64,000 bases of DNA from Tieghemiomyces parasiticus (Eukaryota; Kickxellomycota; Dimargaritomycetes; Dimargaritales; Dimargaritaceae), in contig JANBPT010000152.1 of NCBI GenBank assembly GCA_027575765.1, positions 1 to 64,000 of the forward strand, in the 5' to 3' direction. The position numbers and the translations under genes are program-made. This document shows positions 32,801-43,013 of this stretch, in pieces; within the stretch, counting starts at the first letter, position 1, and each line of letters opens with the position of its first letter. The notes below the pieces were generated by a model. That model was given only the letters and a program-made list of their open reading frames with translations, made no database searches and had not been told where the DNA came from.

Positions 32801-34232
32801 CGTGGTCCTCACAGAAAAACTCGCGCAGAAACTCAAACAAAGACATGGGCTCCATCCGGCCCACCAGCAGCACATGGCTCTGGTGAGCGGCGGGCGTGAA
32901 CCGAGTTGGGTAGCGGCTCTGGCGGGCCATGAGGGTGAGCAGTTCGCTCAGGTTGGCCGGTATGAACACGGCACCTACAATCATGATGTACAAAATCACA
33001 ATGCGGGTGAAGGCGTTGTCTGGGACGAGGTCGGTGCTCAGCCCGGACGTGCTACTCACGGTGGTGAAGAAGAAGGCCTCGCCAAAATCCAGTAGCGCGT
33101 CGGTAGGTTTGCGCTGGATATAAGTGACGAGGTGCACGAAGGCGCTCACGGTTAGCAAAGTAGTCAAGATACCCAGGCCGAGCCGCAGGGCCTTGCGGGT
33201 AATGGCCGAGAAGGCCATGAAGCCACTTTTAACGGGGACCAGACAGCTAAAAATAGACATTTGCAGGCGCACGATTCGGATCGGGTAGACGTAGATCAAG
33301 AAACCGGCGCTCATGAAGGTGGCGTCGAATTGGGGGTCGAATCGAGCCAGGAAGAAGGCCGCGATGGGTGGCAAGGTGGCCAGCAGGGTGGTCAGGGACT
33401 GGAAAGACCGGGCGAAGGTGAGCTGCTCGGCGGCCAGATAGTAGCGTGGGAGGAAAAGTAGGAGAAGCAGGCCGGCCAGGGCCAGATCGGCGAGCTGGGC
33501 GCCGAAGGGCAGGCGCGGGTTGACCTCTGTTACGTACTGGGTGTTCCATACGTAGACTAGAACCAGCAGAAAGTTAACCAGGGCGTCCAGTAGGTCCCAA
33601 GCTCGACCCACTTGAGTAGTGTCGATGTAGAAGGCCAGGCGTTGGCGTAGGGCCGGTTCGGCACGGATCGCCTTGCCACGGGCGAATAAAGTCTGGCGTT
33701 GGATGGCATCACGCATGGTCTGGTAGGCCTGGTCAGTGCTGAAAGCTTCAAAGGGTGTGAAGTCGTCACGCGGGTAGGTATCAAAGATGGTGCCCATGGG
33801 GTTGGCACCGGGGGGAACCTCGACAGGGCCGACAGGTGGGTCGCCTTCGAGGGAAGACATGGCGACCGGGGCGTCCAAGGACAGCACCGACCGACGGGTG
33901 GCCCCGCGGGCCGAGGTTGAAGGCCCGTGGAAGGTGCCGTAGGCCCCGCGGCCCAGCGGCTGGCGAGCCTCGTTCTGGAGCGACCGGGTTTCGGCTACCT
34001 GGGCGACGCGCAGGTTACGGTAGGGTGGTGGGGGAACGTCGTTGATGCTGGAGCCCGAGGAAGACGACTCACTGCCGAACGAGAAGGGACGGTGGGTCTC
34101 CGGGACATAGGCACTGGGCGGCCGGTTCTCGTACCGCAGCGGGGAGCGCTCTGGCCGGTGTGACTCGGGGCGGTAATGCATCTGGTCTGACTTGGCCGGG
34201 GAAACCGGCAAGCTGGCGGGCGGGTCGCGCAT
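29844..34232 (-). CDS. BK/Slo-type potassium-channel-like protein with altered selectivity filter
   Basis: Intronless, 1462 residues. A disordered N-terminal region (1-200) precedes membrane segments: S1 about 211-233, then about 245-262, 277-297, 303-322 (S4-like, only two Arg), 349-370, pore helix 384-392 and S6 409-432. An RCK1 domain starts near 452 (HVLLVGR). After a long acidic linker (about 820-1050) comes a His/Arg-rich stretch near 1060-1090, then RCK2 from about 1110 (GDHIVICDTGG), with the Slo-type SGHVFAPCMLDTL and TYYNNHILDIVKHLIF. This is the architecture of calcium-gated BK channels. However, the filter at 395-401 reads TSGLSTD instead of TVGYGD, with one extra residue and the second Gly lost, and the Asp run of the BK calcium bowl is missing. 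Conductance or ion choice may therefore differ. The reading frame is intact, which argues against decay. Confidence 0.85.
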   Translation of the reverse strand: MRDPPASLPVSPAKSDQMHYRPESHRPERSPLRYENRPPSAYVPETHRPFSFGSESSSSGSSINDVPPPPYRNLRVAQVAETRSLQNEARQPLGRGAYGTFHGPSTSARGATRRSVLSLDAPVAMSSLEGDPPVGPVEVPPGANPMGTIFDTYPRDDFTPFEAFSTDQAYQTMRDAIQRQTLFARGKAIRAEPALRQRLAFYIDTTQVGRAWDLLDALVNFLLVLVYVWNTQYVTEVNPRLPFGAQLADLALAGLLLLLFLPRYYLAAEQLTFARSFQSLTTLLATLPPIAAFFLARFDPQFDATFMSAGFLIYVYPIRIVRLQMSIFSCLVPVKSGFMAFSAITRKALRLGLGILTTLLTVSAFVHLVTYIQRKPTDALLDFGEAFFFTTVSSTSGLSTDLVPDNAFTRIVILYIMIVGAVFIPANLSELLTLMARQSRYPTRFTPAAHQSHVLLVGRMEPMSLFEFLREFFCEDHGLVTVNTVVVIMGAEDPPEDVANVLNDPAFVNRVKYVRGSPTSFSNLQKVCANRAKACFLLTNKMHTSQDPEVEDATTVMFALAVKKYCRTMNKRLKLYAQVLVPETETHLEYLTNRTICVDELRLGLLAQSCVIPGFASLIHLLTTSITDSTSDKILESLEGRPHMNWIKEYVRGASQEIYSITFSDFVVGNTFSQVAEVFYAHFGATLFALRLQLPDTEAIFAAGEPTTRSKKWHLVINPARHVLQGNETGFVIATTSEIADAISQFGGSFLPGTLPGETSFHQSILVPSSPSCQRPTMVGHSSAGVEPTRRPPSRQASPPLGFTDTTPLLADPVSDALALDEIEDAGLDLDMRKANLVFMEPDDDEEYEESGGTDAGETEEGQGEPMGKTPAASVMEGSKTPDALSRTTTGDSKGPLNAKMTGSSTPANDAEAQAARTRSAILQKNIKQAQAAAIAEMGEEAALTLLKDVDEAIDMEEGGPVDKETGLGITEGEGLGAEDPLETNGDQLRGTTTSPTPTGPVPPGPATDTLASLSERRREKLPIGTAHSDTKQLVLDDTALPLAIAVPSGDGIGSDTGLQDCDRSRPPYHRSHRHFLEHHNHGRRHHRRYHRHHHNSSGHGDRPAKALKSPVPPADPFFTIPRDLGDHIVICDTGGAFPPNLEYFIGCLRVPHRDNTPVHSPFSATGDLPIVILSKNEPSGSQQRLLASFGNVYMVRGSALIRKDLFKAHIHLARKAVVLSGLQHQSGDSTQHTADASALLAVLNIESLSQSDDFFIVVEFIHRENMKFIGESETVPIDEMYAQAILRPSFMSGHVFAPCMLDTLICQTYYNNHILDIVKHLIFSHRLADDTVQLYFSPPPLAAATTVETEPCLVDTQAPEDEDSASENSIPPNGGVESEPPVTTNLYGHSFLVDVPAEFFGRLYLSLFTELCRVHCAVPLGLYRAVSHNRHPLCYVLVNPGPTMVLRRGDRVYVLSDCAPY

Positions 34233-35757
34233 CGTCAGGACGGGATGGCAGGAAGGGAATGAATAACAAGCAGCCGGGACGGCGATGGACGGGCGACGGT
34301 GGGGCCGGGTAGTTGACCTTGAGGTGGTGTGCCAGGTGCGAAGGCAGTGGCTGTAGGGCAGTCGAGTTTCAAACGGGCCGAAAAAGAATAGAACTCAAGG
34401 GACACCAGTTCTGGCGGTGGTCCGGGGCGAAGTTTGGTGGAAACCAGTGACTCGAACAGGGGCCGACCAGGGCGGCAGCTATACGACGAATAAAATAAAA
34501 TAGATAGGAGGCGAAGTTGTGCCAAAGGCAAACCGAGAGTTTATAGACCAAAGAGCTTGGTGCCTCGCCTGGATATGGCTGTCAGTGTTGCTACTTTATA
34601 CGTGGGGGCCGTGAGAAATGCGGGGGGATGAACATCAGCGTACTGTTCAGTGTTGGGAGCTGCTGGCTAAGGAGGACAGTGTGAAGGTGGCGGCGATGGC
34701 CTTGGCGAAGTATGAAGGAGATGCGGTGTTGATGGGGGGTAGTACGGTCCGTCAATAAAAGGCAACTTATTTTGTACAAATGAGTCAAAAAGAGAGTGTC
34801 TGTTTAAACCCATCGTCCAACTCATCGTATCGCAACCTTCGCCATTCCTAACGGTTGGCGGGCCATATAGAGCTCTAAGAAGCGTATTTCTGGCCCAAGG
34901 AACCATGTTCAATATCATTATATAGCCCCCTCGGAAACCCTGCGGGTAGTCATAATATTAGGGCAGATTGCTGGACCAGGAGGGTCGGCTCGAGGGAGCC
35001 TGTATTGTTGCTCTGCATGGCACCCTGGGAGAGAAGATGATGCCAATATTCATTTTTAGGTAGCTACTCATCCATTGTTGTCAGATACACCGTTGACCCA
35101 CGCTCTCTTTATCTCCTGCACTCGGCTACACCACGAAGCAGGTCTGCAGGAGGGGTTGGGTAAGAATGTGAAGAATCAGCCTGCACAGCAGAGGTGTACT
35201 TTTTACCAGCCACTTTCCACCAATATGATTGCTCATTGTAACTGTCGGTTTCTTGGCAAGTGGGAAGGAGTGGATAGACTTACTGTGGTTTATGGTCAAC
35301 AGTCTGTTAAGCCGACCACCCGGTTGCAAAGGGCGGTGGGGGGTGTACTGTTAGGGATAGCGGTGCGGCAGTGGTCACGTAAGGGGCGCCTGTTAGTGAA
35401 TTTAATATACACGGTCACTACAGTGTAAACTGACAGCGTCTCGTCGAGTTACCACCCTCTCTGACTTATGTCACCCCTTTTCATTCATCTTCTGGCTGCA
35501 TGCCATGTAATTGATCAACGCCGAATTTTCGGTGAAGCGCCGCGGCCAGATGGATACCTGTTGGCCGGGCCGATTACAGTCAAGAAAAAAATATCTGCCG
35601 AGAGGGCGGTCGCAGGCCATCGATCCACAAGAAGTGACCATGATGGGGTTGTTCATATCCTACCAGGCAGATCTGCCGCTCTTGCGCACTATTTACAGCA
35701 GACGACTTGAAAGTTTAATTATCGCAGGCAAAGTGGCAGCGGCCGAGAGCGTCTCTC
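34233..35757. other. Intergenic region
   Basis: About 1.5 kb holding the channel-gene promoter on its left (pyrimidine-rich on the minus strand) and the 3' flank of the pICln gene on its right. No further gene is recognised. Confidence 0.5.
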
Positions 35758-36527
35758 TCAGACCTCGTTGGGATCAAAACCATCCTCATCAACCAACCCG
35801 TCGCTGTCGGAGACCGCCTCATAATCCGGGTGTAGGTTGGCACATGTCGATACGCTTTCGAAGATACCGTGGAGCTGACCGGGATCCTGTGGGGTAAGGT
35901 AGAATTCTGCCCCAATGGGGTCAAAGTCATCGTCCTCCTCATCGTCACTGCTATCCGATTTGGTTACCACCGGTTCATTCTGCGCGTCTGCGCTACTGGG
36001 AACGGCCGGGGACGCGAGTCGGTCAATATTCAACAGGGGGACGTCGGTTTGCAAATATAGGCAGGGCTGATTAGGCGTGCTTCCCGCCTGTTCGGTTGCG
36101 GCGTGCAGAATAATGTTACGGTAGGCCAACGAGACACCGAGAGAACGACGGGGGTTAAAGAAGATCACCTCTCTGGGGGCCGGATCATCACAGGGGAAGT
36201 TGGCAGTTCAAGTTAGCTGAGGTAGTAGTAGGTTGGCGCCGTTTCATAGCAGCCGACGGTTCTGCGTGGGGAGCGTTCCCTACTCGCCAGTAAAAACAAG
36301 TAGGCACAGTGCACGCAACGCAACCTCCACCGGCTAAAAAGCTGCGCAGTTATCAGGCTGTCATTGACTTACTCTTCCGTGACGTAGAGATCGCCATTGT
36401 CCAGGCCTATGTCGCCACCCTCAGACTTGACGGTGCAGGTGACAGGGGACACCTTATGGCGCAGCGTCAAGGCGCCCTCGGTGGACGTTGGCTCGAGCCT
36501 CGGGAGAGCGGTTAGAACGCGGGCCAT
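35758..36527 (-). CDS. pICln-like methylosome subunit
   Basis: Exons 36373-36527 and 35758-36172 (intron 200 nt, phase 2) give 189 residues. The PH-like fold of pICln is visible: GDLYVTEE before the intron and EVIFFNPRRSLGVSLAYRNI then LHAAT and PCLYLQ after it. An acidic stretch (SDSSDDEEDDDFD) and the conserved C-terminal part (AEFYLTPQDPGQLHGIFES ... CANLHPDYE) follow. pICln works in the cytosol with the PRMT5 methyltransferase, holding Sm proteins before they are loaded onto snRNAs; it was first described as a chloride-current protein. The ATG at 36527 is 245 bases from the divergent TRM9 start. The second exon on its own would begin at GTG, which is why the splice is needed. Length and order match the family. 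Confidence 0.88.
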
Positions 36528-36772
36528 GGCCAGAGAGATGTGGGTAGAGTGGAATTAACAAATGTTTAATTAGGAGGAAGGCAACAGTCCGAGCGAGATG
36601 GCTAACTGGAACTTATCATTCTATGGCGGCAATGGGCGCCATGAGTGACGGCCAAATACTGCCGACAGTCTGATTTGGAGAGAGAGAGGAGGTCTTGCTT
36701 CACGCCCCGACTCTCGCCTCACCTTTAGGTTTACCCATCAATCCCTTCACCCATTTACTCTTGGATTGCGCC
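36528..36772. promoter_or_regulatory. Bidirectional promoter between pICln and TRM9
   Basis: The two ATGs face away from each other across 245 bases, so both genes must start from this stretch. A short GA repeat (36680-36691) lies inside. No TATA box is obvious, as is usual for housekeeping genes. Confidence 0.6.
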
Positions 36773-38005
36773 ATGGACTCCGAGCCAGCACCACCTCTCG
36801 GCAAACCCCAGCCGGTGGGTCTCGCGACCGCCCCTGCCGATGCGGGTCGCACCGAGGCCGAGTTCGTTCACGAAGTCTACGACCAGATCGCCCCGCACTT
36901 CAGTAGCACCCGATACAAGGTAGGTTAACGCGTGTAGACCCTCCCCCAGGTCGCTGCTTTAGGACTGCTCGCAGTGATCGTTGTTTTCAGTGCCACAGAA
37001 CAAAGTCACGCGTCCTAGGGGGTATGCCCTAGTAGCGCAGCGGACATTCAGGGAGGTATAGGGTACAGCCGTTGCCACCGATTGTGCTAACTCCACCGAG
37101 CCCCCTAAAACGGTCTTTAATTGCTGCTCTCCCGCTACCCATGCCACCACTAGGCATGGCCGGTCGTCGACCAATTTCTACAGGGCCAAGCCTCCGGCAG
37201 CCTCGGGGCCGATGTGGGCTGCGGCAATGGCAAGTACATGGGCGTGAACCCGCGCCTTTTTCTCCTTGGCTCTGACCGAAGCTGGGGACTCCTTGATATC
37301 ACCAACCGCCGAGGCTTTGAAGCCATGCAGGCTGACACGCTCGCTCTGGGCTACCGACCAAACTGCTTCGACTTTGCCCTGTCCATCGCCGTTATCCACC
37401 ACCTCTCGACATCCGAGCGCCGGTGTGCCGCCGTCCGCGAGATGGTCCGGATCCTGCGTCCCGGAGGTCAACTACTCGTGTTCGTGTGGGCATTGGAGCA
37501 AAAGGGGAAGCGGCGGTTCGATCAGACCCAGCAGGATTTCATGGTGCCGTGGGTCATCCCCGTGAATTCCGTCCACAACACGCTAACCGCGTCGACCGCG
37601 GGTGAGACCAGTAACGCACAGGATGCGGCCGAGGACTCCACAGCCCCAGTCACCAGCTCTACTAATCAAGTTTTTCACCGGTAAGTGCCGCTCCATGAAT
37701 TATCTATACCCGTGGACGCTTTGCCTCACCCCGCTCCCTCGAATCCTCACTGTAGCATCCACCACTTCCAGCTCTGCTCTACAACCCTTCCTCACCAGCT
37801 AACTATGTACCAACCGACACAACTTTACTTCTGGGCAACATAACGTTTCCATTACAGATACTACCATCTATTCCGCGAGGGTGAACTCGAGCAGCTGGTG
37901 CTGAACTCAGACCTAGCTAGCCAAGTGACTGTCACCGAGCAGGGCTACGACCGGGACAATTGGTACATGATCCTGACGAAACGAGAAGCGGAGAAATCAC
38001 CATAA
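36773..38005 (+). CDS. TRM9: tRNA wobble-uridine methyltransferase TRM9-like
   Basis: Exons 36773-36919, 37154-37680 and 37858-38005 (phases 0 and 2) give 273 residues. The SAM-dependent methyltransferase fold shows the TRM9/ALKBH8 signature: YDQIAPHFSSTRYK, then WPVV, motif I DVGCGNGKYMGVNP (69-82), GSDRS, FDFALSIAVIHHLST, and RPGGQLLVFVWALEQ. The C-terminus YYHLFREGELEQLV and GYDRDNWYMIL is also typical. With TRM112 the enzyme completes mcm5U at the wobble position of tRNA-Arg and tRNA-Glu. Exon 2 starts right after an unusual CTAG acceptor at 37153; a later CAG at 37180 would delete the WPVVDQFL segment and is less likely. A low-complexity insert (about residues 205-225) precedes the last splice. 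It ends 146 bases from the convergent IPI3 gene. Confidence 0.92.
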
Positions 38006-38151
38006 GCTCTGATCACAAGTCGGACCTAACTTATTTTATCAATTAAATCGCCATAAACTCATCATCAGCTGTCAGCGGGGTTGAACCAAAGAATAATGTA
38101 TTGGGCGATCATGGCAAGCAAACGTTCCCACCGTGCAATCGGGGCTAAATA

Positions 38152-39726
38152 TTAGGACTCCCCGTCGCCCAATACCTGGTCAACCGTCATGTTGTACAGG
38201 TCCTCGTTGAGACGGCGTAGACGGGCATAGTGAGACTGAACCTTGGCCAGTTCTGCCTGGAGCTGAGCCACCTTATCCTCCTGATCGTCTTTCGCAGCCG
38301 TCTGGCCCGACCTGTCGCTGGTGCTAAGGGCGTCCAAGCCTTCCAGGCGGGCAGTGTACAGGTCCTCACGGCCAAAATGATCACCATCCGCGCCGTACAC
38401 ATCTGCCAGGATGTGTTCGAGCTCGCGCTCGTGACCGGTAAGGAACTGGGCGGGGTCTAGAGTGGGTGCGCCGGTATTGCTGTTGGTGGCGGCGGCTGTT
38501 GGGTCAGTGACGAGTCGCTTGAAGGGCTGAACCGCTGGCAGACGCTTGGCGGCCGCGTCGAGCATGGACAGTTCTGAGAGTTCCGGCGGCCGTAGGGCAA
38601 CGATGAGGTTGGAGACTGGTCCCCTGTGCTGGTCGAACGTGCGTAGCTGCTCACGACTAGCCGTATCCCACACGACGCACCGGCCGGCCTGGTCGGAGGA
38701 TACAAGCAAAGTACCGTCGAGAGAGAGTTGAAGGCCCGTAACAGTGGTGGTATGTCCGTTGAACGTGGGCCAGCTGGTCCGGTCATCGCGGTTTACCCGA
38801 CTCCCCACGTCGACAATCTGCTGTTCGCCGCCGACGGCCACCCAATCCCCAGTAGGTACCTCGGCGGTGGCCATTGCGAAGGCGTCAGTGGACGGGACCG
38901 TCATCCGGGCGCGTTCGTATAGTTCGACGCGCCAAATGACGCCCGTATCGGTGCCCAGATACAGCCGGGCCTCCACAGAATCGAGGGTGACGGCGGTTAT
39001 GGCGGCCGGGAGGAGCAAGGTGGTAAGGAGATCGCCAGTGCTGTGGTCCCACACTTTACAGGTGCGGTCGCGGGAGACAGTGATGGTGCGTGTGGCTGGT
39101 CCTAGGCCATACCCACAGACGATATTCGTGATGGGCAGCGTGTGCTCAGCCCAAGTGTACAGCGGGGTCGGCGTGGCCTCGGTCGTGCCCGTGGCATCCC
39201 CACTCCGGCTCCCCCGCGCAGGGCCCGTTGTGGCGTACCCGACGGGTTCTAACATTTCCGCCAGTTCCCATACGCTTACGACGGCGTCCTCGCTCCCGGA
39301 CACCAGAAACGAGTCATCCCGGGCGAACCGCAGGGCCGTCACCGCTCGGTAGTGCGCATCCCACGACCGGACCAGCTGGCCCGTCGACGTCTCCCATACG
39401 TACAGCCGACCGCTGGGCGTACCGGCCACCGCCCACCGGCCCGAATAGGACAGCTCCAGAACAGCCAAGCGTTCCGGGCATGGGAATTTCAAAAAGGCCT
39501 GGTCTCTGTTCCAGGTGAAACAATGCACCATGGGTCGCTCGAGGGTGACCCCCAGGAACCCGCTGCAGGATAGTGGGTGGTGCGGAGCGCGCAGGGTCGT
39601 GAGTGTGTGGCTATGGAACCCACTCTGTTTGAACGTAGCTTGGACCGTGCCCGTGCGGATATCCCACACATAGGTCGTGCCGTCGCGGCTGTCCCCGCTG
39701 GACGTGATCGCCACTTCATGCGGCAT
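38152..39726 (-). CDS. IPI3: WD40 pre-ribosome factor IPI3/WDR18-like
   Basis: Intronless, 524 residues from the ATG at 39726 (MPHEVAITSSG); a longer frame to 39807 would start at GTG. At least five WD40 repeats are visible, with units ending in TYVWD, LYVWE, VSVWE, CKVWD and CVVWD. The C-terminus carries a coiled-coil helix (DDQEDKVAQLQAELAKVQ ... LRRLNEDLYNMTVDQVLG), as in Ipi3. With Rix1 and Ipi1 this protein forms the nucleolar/nuclear complex that processes ITS2 and prepares the 60S particle for the Rea1 ATPase; Ipi3 also has a reported role in DNA replication licensing. A WD40 propeller alone would be ambiguous; the N-terminus, length and C-terminal helix favour IPI3. Confidence 0.8.
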   Translation of the reverse strand: MPHEVAITSSGDSRDGTTYVWDIRTGTVQATFKQSGFHSHTLTTLRAPHHPLSCSGFLGVTLERPMVHCFTWNRDQAFLKFPCPERLAVLELSYSGRWAVAGTPSGRLYVWETSTGQLVRSWDAHYRAVTALRFARDDSFLVSGSEDAVVSVWELAEMLEPVGYATTGPARGSRSGDATGTTEATPTPLYTWAEHTLPITNIVCGYGLGPATRTITVSRDRTCKVWDHSTGDLLTTLLLPAAITAVTLDSVEARLYLGTDTGVIWRVELYERARMTVPSTDAFAMATAEVPTGDWVAVGGEQQIVDVGSRVNRDDRTSWPTFNGHTTTVTGLQLSLDGTLLVSSDQAGRCVVWDTASREQLRTFDQHRGPVSNLIVALRPPELSELSMLDAAAKRLPAVQPFKRLVTDPTAAATNSNTGAPTLDPAQFLTGHERELEHILADVYGADGDHFGREDLYTARLEGLDALSTSDRSGQTAAKDDQEDKVAQLQAELAKVQSHYARLRRLNEDLYNMTVDQVLGDGES

Positions 39727-39840
39727 CGTGAACGGACAAGGAGGGTGGGGGAAATGGAGAGGCGGGGGGGGCGAGTTGAATGCGACAGAAGTAAGGCTTG
39801 GTGGCACGCATAGTATAACCTTTGTATTTTCCGCTCATTC

Positions 39841-39853
39841 TTTTTTTTTTTTT
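39841..39853. promoter_or_regulatory. Poly(dA:dT) tract in the IPI3 promoter
   Basis: Thirteen T on the plus strand, 115 bases upstream of the IPI3 start codon. Such tracts keep fungal promoters free of nucleosomes. It is the longest homopolymer of either kind in the window. Confidence 0.5.
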
Positions 39854-40461
39854 CCTTGGCTACTTTTCTCCCCTCGAGACCTCCAAGCCTAGGGAGGCGG
39901 ACTTACTGGGGGATGGCCGACCAGGGTTCCACTCTCGATCCCGGACGTTCTACTGGGCCTGCCGCCACCTCGCTTGTTAGGCGTACTCCACTGCAGATAT
40001 GCAAAAATGGGAATGTGGGGGACCAGCGAGGACAGAATCCTATGGACGCGGTTCCATTGATGGTGAATTCCCTGGCCTGCTATCCAAGTTGTATCATGTG
40101 ACCTATAGAAACAACAGCAAGACGAAGAACGTCCAGCCCTGCCAGTTCTGGTAAGCTTGGTTGGGCTCTACGCTCATACTAGGTCTATATCACGTGATAG
40201 TGGTGTGGCTGTGTTCCGTGTGAGGAGCACGATGTCGAACCGTGTCAGGAATTGGCGCCTAAGTATCAAGTTATCGAGAGTCGAGTAAAAGTTTATTGCA
40301 GGGTGGAGTGGGAGTTGGCGCCAGCTTTCGAGTGGACTGTGCGCTGAAAGGTTGCATAACAACCGATAGGGAAATATGGACTGTAGTATAAATACAGGAA
40401 AAGTGAGTACATCGTCTGGTCAACGGACGGTAACTATAATGTAGTGGTTCGGTCGACTAGT
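39854..40461. other. Intergenic region
   Basis: Between the IPI3 promoter and the 3' end of the first L-domain gene. No gene or repeat is recognised. Confidence 0.5.
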
Positions 40462-41874
40462 CTACATAACCAGGCTGCTCACTAGGCCCATAGCGCCCAA
40501 CAGTAAGGTCGTCATACCAATATTCAAGCCCGGACCGGCACTAGGCAGTTGGTCATAATTGTTGATGAACTCATCGCTGGCCTCGTCAAAACATTGAAAG
40601 CTGGCTTTGGTCTGATATTTACGCGCAGCGTCGGGGCAGTCGAATTTGACGCTGCTCACGATAGTGAGGCGCTCGGCTTTTTCCAGTGCCGCAAGATCCA
40701 CATGGTGCAGGAGGCCTCGGAGATTGGCGGACCGGCCGACGGTGCGCAGAGAGCCGAAATCGTCGAGCAGGCCAATGAGATGGTCACCGGAAATCCGAAA
40801 GTTCTCACCGATGGTGGTCAAAGACGGAAACGAAGGTAAGGACAGGGCGGCGTTGTTGTCAAACAGCAGAGACTGGCCAACGGTTGAGAGGGTTGGGAAA
40901 TTGGCAAGGATAAAGTCGCTGTCGCGGAGTTCAAGGTTGCCTCCGACCGTTACCAGGTTTAGAAAATCCAGCTGCCGGGCCGCGTTCTCTTTGACGAGCA
41001 GAGTACGTTCGATGTGTTCGAGGGTGGGTGCTTGGAGCTCACCGCACCCAAGTACAACCAGCTCGCCGCCCACAGCTTGAAGTCGGGTCAGGTCGATCGG
41101 GACCGGGGGTGGGTCCAGAGCCAGGAACCGGCATTCCACCCATAATGTCTGGTGGACATTGGTCAGGTGCGGGAGCAAAATCCGGTCCAGAAACGGGTTA
41201 TTGGCAAAGTACACCGTCTGGGCTTGTTCGATAGCCCAGCTGGGTAGAGTGGTCATCCGGGTATCACTGATGGCCAGCATGTCAATAGAGGTCTGATTGC
41301 GCGGAAAATCGATGGTGTATAGCAGCGGGTTCTCGGTGACCAGAAGCCCGCCAAATTGCCGAACGTGAGGGGTTCGTATTGCCGCGAGATGCCGGTTGCC
41401 CTCGACATGTAAGGTACCCACCAGGGTTTTTAGGCGTGGTAAGTGGATGTCAGTCAGGCGCGGGTTACCAGTGATGTTCAGGTTTCCTTGTAGCGTGTGG
41501 AGGCCCGGTAAGGTCAGCTCGACCCAGTCGCCGCTCGAGATAATAATGTTGCCCGTGACCTCTTCACAACTTTCGAGGTCCCTGAAATCACCAGCAGTTT
41601 GGATATCGTAGTCGCCACCGCAGGTTCTAGCTAGAAGGAAGTGTGCATAGAGTCGAAGGCGCAAAATATTGAGGCGGCTGGATTAGTGCTCGGTTTAGTT
41701 ACAGGTCTAAATAGTCGTCACTGCGCCATCAGCTCCGCATTACCGAATCTCTCCGTTCTTAGCCTTGGACATTGAGGTTGCAATGTGACTCAAAGTAGGG
41801 CAAGCAAACTTACACTTTGTCAACACCGGGCAGGCAGCCAAGGCTGCAAGGCAGCTGATAAGTAGAAAGCGCAT
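40462..41874 (-). CDS. GPI-anchored L-domain (Ecm33/Sps2-like) cell-surface protein, copy 1
   Basis: Exons 41814-41874 (61 nt) and 40462-41630 (intron 183 nt, phase 1) give 409 residues. The signal peptide is MRFLLISCLAALAACPV. The mature part begins with CGGDYDIQTAGDFRDLESCEEVTGNI and consists of receptor-L-domain repeats of the form LTxVGGxLxxxxN-x-LxxxxFPxL. The C-terminus ends in a hydrophobic tail (IGMTTLLLGAMGLVSSLVM) after small residues, as expected of a GPI-anchor signal. In fungi Ecm33 and Sps2 family proteins sit in the plasma membrane or wall and affect wall assembly. Two paralogues lie downstream in the same orientation with the same 61-nt first exon. Which surface ligand it binds cannot be told from sequence. 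Confidence 0.87.
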
Positions 41875-43013
41875 GGCATAGAGATTGCAGGGGAAAAAAG
41901 TGGGGGCTCGAGTAGGCTGGCTGACGGTAGCTGTGTGGCTGTTACTTAGGAGTGCAGCGCAAAGAATGTAAAATGCGAATTGTGATACTCGTGCCGTCAA
42001 GTCGTTATAAAAACTGACAAAATAACGCGCATGCAGGTACTAATGAATTAGGCATATAATGGTACCAGCGCGTTGGCGAGGGAGTCAAGTTAAATACCCC
42101 CGAATATTCGACCACCTCATCATGGCCAAGAAACCGGAGTTCTAAACTGGCAGGTTCATCCCACGACTCAGCCGGTCCGGTTCGGAATGCGGGAGGGGGT
42201 TGGTAAATAGCAGAGGCCCCGGCGGAACTCATATGGCGTTGGGGAGGACATATCGGGTCATGCGACGCGAAGTGGAATGAGGCGCGAAGGAGCAAAGGGA
42301 TGGGGGGTGGCGAATAGCAGCCGGCTGCGGCGCTGCTGTAAAACGTTACCTCAACACCGACAACGCTCACCAATACCGTGTGTGTACTACCAAAAAGGGA
42401 GAAGAGACAGGTGGAGAGAATACTCGATACACAGCGCCAGATCACTCGTTCGCATCTATCGCCCACCTTTCGCCCCACTTCACCTCCTCTCTCGCTAGTA
42501 TCGAAAACTAGAGCTTGGCTGCTTAGCCTCACCGCTTCCCTCTTTTCCCCTACCCCACTCACCCCTGGGCCTCGCCCCAGAGTTACACGGGCCCAGCCCT
42601 CTATACTCTTTATGACCAGTAGTTTACGTGGTTGAAGGTAGGGCGAGCGGTGGCTGACCATAAAGCCAGAGGGGGGAGGCGGGCTCGTCAAGCGCGGTGT
42701 GGCCCCGAACCCTACACCCCAACCGGTACTTCCGCCCCGGCTCCCTATCCGTCACGAATCTACATGTTCACTAGGACTCTTCTGGCCGAACTTTACTAAT
42801 TAACCCTGTCCAGTCTATCTAATTACCATCATGTGGAAACCTTCGTAGATTAGCTTCTCTCTTCAGCTTATAATTAACAAACCACTAGAGTAGTGTACTG
42901 TTTATGCAATCGACCAAGCGGGAACTACGATTAGGAAAGATGACGTTTACCGTCCCCCGTACACGAAGCTATTTAAGTAGGAGGTATGTGTATATCTGCC
43001 TTTCAGACACCAT
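41875..43013. other. Intergenic region of the L-domain array
   Basis: Spacer and promoter region of copy 1. The frame at 42005-42691 (minus) begins at TTG and shows no domain; it is not annotated as a gene. Confidence 0.45.

Noticed and set aside
42005..42691. 228-codon frame on - in the L-domain array
   Set aside because: It starts at TTG; no domain, and no similarity to the L-domain copies.
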